Source: Brachypodium distachyon
Lineage: Eukaryota; Streptophyta; Magnoliopsida; Poales; Poaceae
DNA length: 64,000 nucleotides
Reading direction: 5' to 3'
Assembly (NCBI RefSeq): GCF_000005505.3
Contig: NC_016132.3
Span: forward strand, 24,480,501 to 24,544,500
The translations under genes and the position numbers were made by a program. The notes beneath the pieces were generated by a model. That model was not told where the DNA came from, made no database searches, and was given only the letters and a program-made list of their open reading frames with translations. This document shows positions 34,409-44,900 of this stretch, piece by piece (within the stretch, counting starts at the first letter, position 1; each line of letters opens with the position of its first letter).

Positions 34409-37400
34409 TGAAAGGGCATTTCGATCCCTAATGAGTTTTGATGTTAATGACAACATGACATGTGGACTAACCGTGCGCTAAGCATGTTCAGAAATTATAT
34501 AGAATCAAGTGATGCGGTTCGTTGCCCTCAAAATGGAAAGAAGCGTAGAAAAATTTACGGCTTTTTATTTTATTGAGTCGTAGGAAAGTCCGTACTATAA
34601 AGAGGGAGTCCATTTTGGAAAGGCTAGGGTAAATCAACTTCACGTACACAACTAGCAGATTGCACCCACTAAATAGCCTCCAAAACCCATCGGTGAAGAT
34701 TAGCGAAACCAAATTTTGAGCCAAAGAGGTTCTGACTGTGTTCTTTCCAGGGCGGCAGTACCGCTCGGCCCAGGGTGCGCGGCAGTACCGGGGCCAGTAG
34801 TACCGCCCTCATACCGCACCAGTGCTAGGAGGTAGCAAAATGCTACTGACCTCGTGTGGCACTGATACGGTACTAGTGCAGTACTACCGCGACGATAGTA
34901 CCGCCTGGTCTGGCAGTAGTACCGCCCAGTGCAGAAAATGCACATAACGGGCAGAAATCAGGAACTGCTATAAAAGGGGGTCTTCATCCCAACGGCTCCC
35001 ATCCCGACTTACCATTGTTCTTCACCATTTCTAAGCTTCAAATGTCGAGATCTCTCTCCCTAGTTCATCCTCGAAGCTAATATTTTGAGGAAGGGTTGAG
35101 AAGAAATCGACTTAGGGTTTTACCAAATCAAAAGTTGATTCCCCTCGTTTCCCCCAGTGGATTTTGTTACTCTTGGAATATTAGGATTCCTAGCTAGCTG
35201 GAGCAAAAACACTAACGGGCTAAAAACACTATCACTGGCGGGCAGGGCACCTGGGCAACGCCCGGTACTAACACTCAAACGACCGACACTGATGCCATTT
35301 TTGAGGAAAAAAAATCTCCGACCCCAAATCCTCCTGGGGCACCACCTCGACCGCGCCATCGACTGCAAATGTCCATGACGGCGCCGGCCATCCACCTTGT
35401 TCAGCGCCGATGAGGAGACGGGCTCTCCTCTCCACGTACGGCCGCCCCTTCTCGATCTGTAGAGAGAGAACTCAGAGGCAGAGAGAGAGAGAGAGAGAGA
35501 CGAACCGGGGGCGGCGGCCGGGGCTTGGGTCGGGGGTGGCGGCCGGCGGCTAGGATCGGGGGCAGGAGCACCATGGCGACCGGATCTGGCGATGCTCGGA
35601 CCCGCGGCGGCCCGATCCGGCTGTGACCGGTCCCCCGGAGGAGGCTGTGCGGGGTCCGGCGGCGAGGACGAGCGGAGGAGCCCTCCCGCGGAGGAGGCCG
35701 TGTAGGGGCACGGTGGCGGTGGCAGGCTGGGTCGTGGCCGCCGGATTCGGCCCCCCTGCTGCTGCTCCATGCGCAGGAAAGAGAGAGGAAGGGAAAGGGC
35801 TAGCGTGGAGGAAGGGAGAGGCGCCTCCATCTGTGCGGCGGCAGCCTCTGCTCGTCCTGCAGGCGGAGTGGAAAGAAGAGGACACGGGGAGAGTAAGGAG
35901 GCAGACGGAGAACCAGAGGAGATGGGGGAGTGCGTGCGTGAGAGATAGAGATTAGAGAGAGAGGAAGGAGTGGATGGGGAGTGCCACATCAGCGATCCAT
36001 GCCTCCACTGTGTCAACCAATCAGAACGCCAGTGGCGGGCTGGGCAGAAAGACCCGCCAGTGATGAGTATAAAATTTTGTTTTTTTGTTTTCAGTATAAG
36101 ATATAAGTAATTAATCCCCAAACTGTTTTATAAGTATACACATATGTTCTACTTTGTGTGAAAAATGAAAAATGTTACCATCTGATGTGTGTATGCACAT
36201 ATGTTATACTTTGTGTGTATAATCCCTGAACTGGTTTATAAGTATGCATTTGGAAAATGGAAAATTATTTTATATAACAAAAATTTTGTAAACCTGTTTG
36301 GCAATATAGTTTGTCATGACTAGATGCACATTTGTTCAAAAAATGGATACATTATCATGGACTATGGCATAGAAATGAACAAAACTTTGGTCATTTGGCT
36401 TAAAAACCTAAATTTCAAATATGAGAAATAACAAATGTGTACTACATAGTTCATTTTCAATTGTTACCATCTGATATTATTGTTCCACTATGTTAAGCAA
36501 GAAAAAAAATAAGACTTCAGCAAAAAGAATCACATTTTTCTGATTTTTTTATGAACTAGTTATGATTTTTTCAATTTTCAAAGGTCTTCAGGATTCATCA
36601 GTGGCGGGCATAGATTTAACGTCCGCCATTGATATGTGTTTTTGTGAAATTTTGTTATTGTTCAAATTGAACCATTAGTGACGGGTCTCCGGCGCCCGTT
36701 ACCGATGAGGAGTCATCAGTGACGGGTGTACCTCGCCCGTCACTGATGAGTGGTCATTAGTGACGGGCGAGGATGCGACCGTCACTGATGTGTATCATCA
36801 GTGACGGTCGTGGTAGGCCCGTTACTGATGATTGTCATCAGTGACGGGCGCGAAAGGCCCGTCACTGATATCTCGTCACATATGCACTGTTTTGTAGTAG
36901 TGAAGGTGTCTCCTCAAGGCCTCCAATCTTGTGAGGAGGTGCTTGTGGATTCGGAAAAGAGCCTCCAATTGACTTGTGGAGTCGTGCCCTTCTCTTTGTT
37001 TGTAAAGGTTCAACGTTCGCCTTCAAGCAAGCCACTAGTGGAGCTCACATCGCCTTTGTGGTGTCGTGAGAGGAGAATAGAGTGAACCTTTGTAGCGCCT
37101 CTACCTTTGTGGTAGAGCAGTCCTCCAAAAGTAGACGTCCACCTCCCCAAAAGGTGAAACTCCGGGATAAATCTTCGTCTCCCGTGTGGTATCATTCTCG
37201 TCCTTTACTTACTTGTTTTACATTATTGTCTATCCTTTGCTTCGGCTGGTGCTTCGGCTATTGCACTTCATACTAAGGTTGCATTCACTTTAGAGATTGT
37301 AGTAAGCCCAAGGATTAAGTTTTTGTATCTTTCAAGAAAAGAAAAAGAAAAGGTTAAAATTTGTTAGTCACCTATTCACCCCCACTCTAGTCGACCATAC

Positions 37401-37410
37401 CGATCTTTCA
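34409..37410 (+). mobile_element. LTR (TGAAAG...CTTTCA) carrying a CACTA insertion
   Basis: Begins TGAAAGGGCATTTCG and ends ACCGATCTTTCA. TATA (CTATAAAAGGGGG) is at about 34969, giving plus orientation. About 1.3 kb once the CACTA (35210-36902) is removed. No PBS or genes, so a solo LTR is likely. The 5-bp flanks (CCTCC, CTCAC) do not match. A cluster of AGTACCGCC-type words at 34745-34925 gives a local imperfect repeat. Confidence 0.6.
35210..36902 (-). mobile_element. Small non-autonomous CACTA transposon
   Basis: The right end in reverse complement is CACTACTACAAAACAGTGC, a textbook CACTA terminus. It is followed inward by inverted and direct subterminal repeats of TCAGTGACGGGC (36700-36880). 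The left end near 35210-35227 starts CACTA and continues with ATCACTGGCGGGC repeats. The middle holds a (GA)n run at 35484-35500 and GC-rich sequence without a transposase. The 3-bp target duplication is not clean at the left end. Confidence 0.75.
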
Positions 37411-37606
37411 CTCACGTTGCTTGTGTCGCCGCCCCCAGCCTCTCCTGCCGGCCCGCCGCCATGTCTGGGTCGATGTCGACCGCAAGTTCCTCTGCTGCGG
37501 TGTAGAAGAGAGGCAATAAGAAGAGCTCCCCTCCACCACCACAGCCCCCACAGCCGACCACACAAGCTCGCCTGTCACCGGTCGTCATTGCCATTGGTGA
37601 AGTGCC

Positions 37607-37693
37607 ATGCTGTCAAATAAGGACCGTACTCCATCTCGTGTGTCAATCAGAGATGAACCTAGACAAGTGTTCTACAAGTGCCCGAATTACCGG
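37607..37693 (+). pseudogene. Exon fragment resembling a GRF-type zinc finger
   Basis: The plus-strand reading RTPSRVSIRDEPRQVFYKCP plus NYR ends at a GT donor (CGG|GTAATT). This is the pattern seen in plant GRF zinc-finger exons (R-S-T..NPGR-FYKCP). Only about 25 residues are present and the first Cys is missing. It lies inside the TIR element and is best read as a captured fragment. Short match, so tentative. Confidence 0.35.
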
Positions 37694-37900
37694 GTAATTT
37701 TGCTGATTTCTCATCGATTTGCAATTTCCATCGACCCAGCAGTTAGCCAGCGTGGCAGTCAACTTGTCACCTGGCCGGTCAGCAGCGGCTCGGCCTAATT
37801 TAGGACCGCGGATGAACAACTTAAAGAGAATTAGGGTCTAGATATGCACTTTAAAAAAATTATGACTCACTTGACACACCTCCAATAGTTATAGGACATG

Positions 37901-38350
37901 TGGTCCATTTTACTAAAAAAAAAATCTTGGTAGGTTGCACAAAATAATGTTGTACTAATTCCATATGGGTCTTGGTGCGGTCATCATGACTCACCCTATA
38001 AAGTCGCTGGTTTTGGCGCCTCAATTTTTTGTGTTTTTTATGCTATTCCTCATCAACTCACCATGAGAAAATTACTTAAAACCACCACATTTGAGTCACA
38101 TATCTAAGAAAACCACCTTTTTTATTTTTATTTTCAAATTACAAAAAGCGGTGGTAATTTGTAAAAAAAAGGTGGAGAGGAACAACGGCTTCCTCTCCAC
38201 CACAACAGTACGTACATTGTGATTCGATCTGTTGTTTAGTTATGATCTGCGAGTTCATATTGCTGTTCGTTGGGCTATTTAATACTTTTAGTATTTTTGA
38301 GATGCATCTGTTAGTTGCTGCTGTCGTCATGATTTATATTCTGGAATTAT
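37901..38350. other. Non-coding stretch with a perfect hairpin
   Basis: AT-rich. Contains GGTGGAGAGGAA (38171-38182), a 7-base loop, and TTCCTCTCCACC (38190-38201), a perfect 12-bp stem. The CCACC/GGTGG words around 38075-38175 suggest a MITE remnant. No gene. Confidence 0.5.
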
Positions 38351-39605
38351 TCATTGAATTGTTATTCCCGAAATTTCTTGATTTTCCAACATTAGATCAT
38401 TCCATTTATCCTTCCAGAACAGGCAGCTATTTCCATCGACAACCAAGCAATTAGAGAGTCCTCTAAATATAGAAGTTAACTTCAAAATGTCCCTCCACCA
38501 AAAGGATCCGCAAGGAGCTAAGGCATGTGGGACTGCAGAAGTGGTGCTCCAGAGCAGATGAACCCAAGGAAAATCCATTCTGTTATAGAATTTATCGAGG
38601 TGCTTGATAAGCAATGCCTTATTCTGAATTTTTAGATTAAGAACTCCGAGACCCCCTTGTTCTTTGGTCTGCAGACTATATCCCAGGCTGCAAGACACTG
38701 GCATTTCTCACCAAGATCTGTTAGCTTGCTCCAAAGAAGATGGTGACGCGCCTTGTCAATGTGTTCAATGATCTTGAGTGGGTGGGCGGTGTGTGGGGGT
38801 GGGGGGGGGGGATCTCCAAAGAGCACATAGTGTATGTGGCGAGGGAGGAGACCACAGAGTTAAGAATGGTGACACTCCCACCATAAGATAACATGGATGT
38901 GGTGTTAGACATCCTCCGTTCAATACGGTCCACCAAAGGAAGAAAGTCAGTCACATTAGGTCGGGTGGTACCGAGGGGCAATCCCAAGTATGTGAAAGGC
39001 ATTGAACCAATCACACATCCCAGGACAGAGGCAAGATCTTGGGCTTTCTGATATGAAACATTGACTGGAACAAGCTGAGATTTATGAAAATTCACCTTCA
39101 ACCTTGTAGACGCCGCAAAATCAAGAAGTATTTGCTTTAAACTTTAAATGTCCCAACTGAGTAGCACAGGCCGGCAACACAAGAATTGTGTCGTGGGCGT
39201 ATTGTATGATCGGGAAATCAGATTTTTAAGTCTGAGGAACTGGGAGGGAGACCTGGCCAAGGCTGTGAGCACGATTAATAATGAACTGTAAAAGATCAGC
39301 TGCTAATACAAAGAGCAACGGCGACAATGGATCACCTTGCCTCCTCCCGACAACTCCATTGAGTAAAACTGCCGACGTGCCAGATGAAAATATCTCCTTG
39401 ATCCATCTGCACCAGGTGTCATCGAAGCACTTGTGCTTCAGAATCTGAAGAATCACCAAATGCTCAATTGTGTCAAAAGCCTTTTCGAAATCCAGTTTAA
39501 GGATAACAATCTCACGACCCGAGGATTGGCATTGGTGAATAAACTCGAAAGCGCACCCTAAGCAATCGTGAACTGACCTCTCCTTCAAGTGACAAGTTGG
39601 GTTGC
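38351..39605 (-). pseudogene. LINE reverse transcriptase relic
   Basis: Minus-strand non-LTR RT. RSVHDCLGCAFEFIHQ, VILKLDFEKAFDTIEH (first catalytic Asp block), GVVGRRQGDPLSPLLFVLAA, then IQYAHDTILVLPA where an active enzyme has YADD. Then comes KVNFHKSQLVPVNV and, at the C-terminus, GLPLGTT and WKDKW. A stop follows SLPVPQT, and a frameshift lies just after the YAHD motif. Both ends are truncated: the endonuclease domain and the 3' tail are missing. Its right break abuts the promoter region of the next gene. Confidence 0.85.
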
Positions 39606-40118
39606 AAACCGGCACCCTTTCTCACGTCGTCATTTCCGCGAAGCCCAGCAGCAGGGAACAAATGGAGGAGGCGCGGCGCGCGCCAAACAAGACGAGACGA
39701 GCAACCGGACCGCGTCGTGCCGGCCAGTCGTCGTCTCATCCCCTCGCTCAATAACCAAACCCGACAAATTTTTCAGACGATCCCTCATCTTCGTCTCCCT
39801 TCCGATCTCCTCCCCTTTCGAAAGCTAGCCCGAAGCGAAGTTTTAACTTCCATCGTGACTCTTCGGGCTGGCCGATCGATCTGTCGATTCCCTCCCGATC
39901 GCTGCTGTTCCTTGCCCCACGAGACCCTTCGCCTCCTCGAGTCCCCGACCGATCTGGCGATCTCCGCGAGGACCTGCGCCTCCATTGTCCTGCCGGCCTC
40001 GCTGTGGCCACCTCTGCGCTCTCCCCTTCGGTCCTTGATTATTCACCTCTGCCTGCCTGCCCGTCTGAGCCGGTTCTGCCCATCTGCTGGCTGCTGCTGC
40101 TGTGCTAAATCACCTCAG
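39606..40118 (+). promoter_or_regulatory. Promoter and non-coding first exon of the CSC1-like gene
   Basis: GC-rich with pyrimidine patches (CTTCGTCTCCCTTCCG, CTCCTCCCCTTTCG near 39790-39830). It ends at a good donor, CACCTCAG|GTGACG, at 40118. An acceptor TTTCTGTGCAG at 41871 lies just before the coding exon, so a 5'-UTR intron of about 1.75 kb is likely. No clear TATA box. The exact transcription start is unknown. Confidence 0.5.
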
Positions 40119-41871
40119 GTGACGAGGACAGGGGCTGCATCATCTTATCATTCTTTAATTTCCAATTTGTTATTGCGAATTTGCAAATACTCCGTACTTT
40201 CTTTCTACATGGTTCATATGATGTTGAATTAAATGATCTAATTTCTGAGCTCACTGTTATAAAGTCCAGTTTGCCAGAGAGTTTAAATGGTTTGTGAACT
40301 TTATGCATTGAGAAGAAATTGGTGGATGAGATTGATACTTATAGCATCATCAACGACCTTGCATCAAGAAATGTTACGAGAAAATTTTAAGATAATATAT
40401 ATAAACTTTTTTTTTTGATATAAATGTAACTTTTGATTCATTGTTAGTTTTGCCGCTGAAAGTTTATACTATATACATATATTAGTTATTATTATATATA
40501 TTTTATTTAGGGCCACAACAGGTTCACGAGTCCTAATTTCTCACCGGGCCTCTGAAATCTCAGAACCGGGCCTGCGCGACCGGCTTGCCGACGCGACTGT
40601 GCTGCCCCGCGCCCTTTGCCTCTCCCCGTAGCCCGCCCTTGTTTACCCAGCTATAACAGGATTCGAAGCATATTAGGCGAAACCCCCAGGGGCACCTATA
40701 GGAGGTAACGCCTACCTGTTTCACAATTGTAATGCCTTGATTCCACCTTCTTCTTCTTAACCTGTGTGATGGCGGCGGTTAAGGTATTTTAGGTGTTCGG
40801 TCTACCGTCTACCGTTTTGCTTCGGATGATTCATGGATGCGATTACGGGCAATTGGTAACGGGATCAAAATATGTAAAATTCCTGCAAGGACTGCATTAT
40901 GCTACAGCTAGATATGAGAGAATTAGGAAATTCGGCGCTCCCTATATATTGTTTTCCTTCGTGGGCCCTCTTCTCTTGCATAGTGCATTGAACCAGCTAC
41001 TGCAATGTTACATGGATGAGAGATTACTTCCATTTGTTCTTGTAAAATCAGCTAAATGTGGAAAGTACACTGACAAATTGATAATACGTGTCCGTCTTAT
41101 TTTTTTGGTGTGCGACAAAGTTATTTGCTTCAGTAAAATTCAGGATCCAGGTGCCAACAATTATTTGACTCCATACATGTAGCAAACTAGTTGGGTTTTA
41201 GACATAGCTTGGGGGAAGAGGCATAACACTATTAACACGTGGTTCATTTCAAATACTTTACAAAGAATCGCATATAAATTTTCTTGAGCATTGTCTAGTT
41301 CCTCCAGCTATGCAATAAAAGGTTCAACTTCTTGCTTCGACCGTTCTGAGTTTTATGGTTTCACAAATTAGATGGATCATTTCTGGAGGTTCACTGATTG
41401 CCATTTCATGGATCCTTGAACGATGTCAGTCAAAGTAGATTCTGATCTCATTCATTGATTATGTCTATATGCACCTAAAGTCATTTGTCTAGAAAGAGCC
41501 ATAACATCGTTAACAAGCTTAAAACATATCATTTCTATACTGATTAGAATTTACAATATCTAAGTTTTCATTTTGTATTATGTTACATCTTTAGTCGTAT
41601 GGAATCCCTTTGTCATAGGTCGTTTAAGTTTTTTCTAGTCACTTTAATTGCCGTTCATAATCTACCAGGACATCTGAGTTGCTAATGCCAGTGATTTTTT
41701 TCTTGAACCCACATCTAAGTGCGTGTCTTTTCATTAGAAGAAGCGCCGAGACGGTGTAGTGCCAATGATTATGACATAGTTCCCTTCGATTGACCAATAA
41801 ATAGCCGTTCTACTAATTTAAATCTATGTTTCTATTACACATCATTTTACCATGTTTTCCTTTCTGTGCAG
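40119..41871 (+). other. Probable 5'-UTR intron of the CSC1-like gene
   Basis: No coding sequence. A G/C-rich patch at about 40550-40650 differs from the AT-rich remainder and may be an eroded insertion. First introns in leader regions are common in plant membrane-protein genes. Confidence 0.45.
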
Positions 41872-41901
41872 ATATTTAGTCTTACAGTTAGCTACTCTTC
41901 T

Positions 41902-41922
41902 ATGATGCATGTTCTGGAGTGA
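41902..41922 (+). promoter_or_regulatory. Short upstream ORF before the CSC1-like start
   Basis: ATGATGCATGTTCTGGAGTGA encodes six residues and ends 16 bases before the main ATG. It would lie in the mRNA if the acceptor at 41871 is used. It could lower initiation at the main start. Confidence 0.4.
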
Positions 41923-41938
41923 GTCTCTCTAGAGCGGG

Positions 41939-44900
41939 ATGGGTTCCCTCAATGACATTGGCGTTGCAGCAGGAATAAATATATTATCAGCATTGGGTTT
42001 TCTTCTTGCATTTGCAGTTCTGAGGATACAACCTATTAATGATCGGGTGTACTTTCCGAAATGGTACCTCAAAGGGACAAGAAGCAGCCCAAGAAGCATA
42101 GGAACTGTTTTGTCAAAATTTGTGAATGCTGATCTGTCAACATATATCCGGTTTCTGAATTGGATGCCTGCAGCTCTGCAAATGCCAGAACCTGAGTTAA
42201 TTGAGCATGCAGGACTAGACTCCGCAGTATATGTTCGCATCTATCTTCTTGGGTGAGCATGATATTCATGTTTCCCATTCTCACATCACAACAATGCTTT
42301 CACTTTCATGTCTCTCAAGCTTCAAAAGGATGAATACGGCTGCTACTGTGATGATGAAATGTGGCCGTCCCTTATGATGTCAACAGACAGACATGTAGAT
42401 CACAATGTGTAACAGATAAACATATTACATTTACTGACGGTGCTTTGTTTTCTTGATTTGTAGTTTGAAAATATTTGTGCCAATTGCTGTGCTGGCATTC
42501 ATTGTCCTAGTTCCTGTCAATTGGACTAGTGGAACTTTGGAAAATCAAAAGGATCTAAATTATGATCAAATTGATAAGCTTTCAATATCAAATCTTGGAA
42601 AAGGTTCAAAAAGGTATTAATTATGTGCACTCCATCTATATGTTGTACTATTTGCAGCACCAGCATGCATTGTGCCATGTTTCTTCGACTAGTCATGTGT
42701 TGTGTGTTATGGAGTATTTCAAGATTGACACTCTAAAAAAAAAAGAGTATCCCAAGATTGCTAAAGCTGATGTATTATTTTAGATATTCTAGGTCCATTA
42801 TATCAGTTGCATAGAGTCCTAATTAGAACCTTGTAAAATTTATAAGTACTGTTATTAGGTATTTAAAATGCATCTTTTCTTTGTCTCTATTTTGGTAAGG
42901 TGGCAGTCAGAAATGTGGGTTTTGTGAATATGTTCCAAGTTCTTCTCAGTTCTGGTGTAAGTTGATTGCAGGTTACCTATCCAAACAGAAACATTTCGAC
43001 CAGAAACATTTGAACTTCTTGGATAGGTAACCAATCAACTGGTGTCTGGTGTAACTAATTAACCGGTGAAATATCTCATTGCGAAGGCTTATAAGTAAAC
43101 CAAAGCTATTACCTATTGAACTAGTGTAAGATGGTTGGTTACCTATCGAATTAACACGGAGTAGCATTTAAAACTCCAGCCACGTTGTTGTTTCTACATA
43201 TTAAAAAAAGCAAAGGACTACCTGCAAAAAGCAATCCTTTATTGTAGGGTATTCCAGAGAACAGTTCTCATCAGTTTTTGTGCAATCATTCTTTCGGATC
43301 CGATTGGGGTGTGACTTGTGACAGAACGAGCAATTACTTATGTAACCAACACAATCACCTAGCTGTACAGTTGACAGTTTTAATGTTCATAGTTTGGAAG
43401 CAAAGCAAACACAGCTTATTGTTATTCTTATCTGCAATTGAAACTGAATTGACAGAAATCATATCTTCCCAAGTAGTAACTATTCATATAGCTACAAATA
43501 CCGCTTTTTTGTATATATTCTTCTCCTGTCACTTCACTTCACTGACAAGTGTTGTACTGAATTGTTGAATGTTTTCATAGGTTTTGGGCGCACATAGGAA
43601 TGGCCTATGTGTTTACATTTTGGACATTTTACGTGTTGTATCATGAATACAAGGTTATAACAACTATGAGATTGCGCTTTCTCGCTAATCAGAATCGTCG
43701 ACCTGATCAATTCACAGTAAGAAACATTCTCCATACCAGCTTAACTAATACTCCCTCCGATCCATAAAAAGTGTCGCCCATTTTGTATTAAGTGGACGAC
43801 ACTTTTTATGGATCGGAGGGAGTAGATTAAAAATTCATCAGATTTAAATGTGGATCTTATCAGATCTATTTTAGCAGACTTGTTGCATTGAAAATTATTT
43901 TAACAGAACTATATTGTCGTGTAGACTTTCCTACTCTTTAACACGTTTGTTTTTTGTTTAGGTACTTGTGAGAAATGTACCACCGGACCCAGACGAAACA
44001 GTTAGTCAGCATGTTGAGCACTTCTTTGCTGTGAATCATCGGGATCATTACCTCAGTCATCAGGTTTTCTTTTGCCTATCTTCTGTTCGCTGTAGTATTC
44101 TTATGGTGAATATAACTATATGATTGGAAACAAAGAAAGCTTAAAATTTAAGTGCAAGATTGTTCAGTTATTTTTTACTCTTAAACTGAAGTGCAAAAAT
44201 TTTCTGTACTCTTCAACTGAAGTAGGAGCATTTGTTTACTCTTCTAGAAAGAGGGATCGCCTGTCTATAACAAAATTCCAGGTACCTTCTAGTATTATTT
44301 GTAGTAATTCGTTAAGTATGTGATCAACAGATTGTATACAATGCAAATGACCTTGCTGGCTTGATTGAGAAAAAGAAAGGCTTGCAAAACTGGCTGGTCT
44401 ACTACGAAAATCAGCATGCTCATAACCCGGCTAAGAAGCCAACTATGAAGGTACACTTCCCCCTTTCAAAATTTAAGAACAAATATGTTTCACTGATTCT
44501 CTAATTAATATGGCAAGTGGTATGAATCAACTACCTCTCTTATAGACAGGACTGTGGGGTCTTTGGGGGCAAAAAGTTGATGCAATAGAATACTACAGGG
44601 AGGCAATTGAGGAGCTATGTAAGCAGGTACTAGTTTCATTCAAAGGATTTGTCCCGTTTAATTTCATTATATTCAGTGTAATTAGACTCACTATCCTTAA
44701 TTTGATTGTACAGTGTAGTGCATATTAGTACCTCATAACGTCCATAATACTACTGAGCAATATTAACAGTATTTAACTTGTGTTACAGGAAGATGAGGAG
44801 AGACAGAAGGTGATGACTGACCCTAACGCTATTATGCCGGCAGCATTTGTGTCTTTCAAAAGTCAGTGGGGTGCTGCTGTTTGTGCTCAGACACAGCAGA

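Larger units (their letters stand above)
34118..37900. mobile_element. TIR element (Mutator-like), interrupted by an LTR
   Basis: Inverted repeats of about 165 bp: left CATGTCCTATAACTATTGG.. (34118-34285), right ..CCAATAGTTATAGGACATG (37740-37900). Without the inserted LTR (34409-37410) it is about 0.8 kb. The remaining interior (37411-37740) is GC-rich and contains an exon-like fragment. Long TIRs and a captured fragment suggest a Pack-MULE. No clear 9-bp target duplication was seen, so the superfamily is inferred. Confidence 0.55.

Noticed and set aside
35120..36121. 333-codon minus-strand ORF
   Set aside because: Spans a CACTA element and its GC-rich core; Ser/Pro-rich composition without domain.
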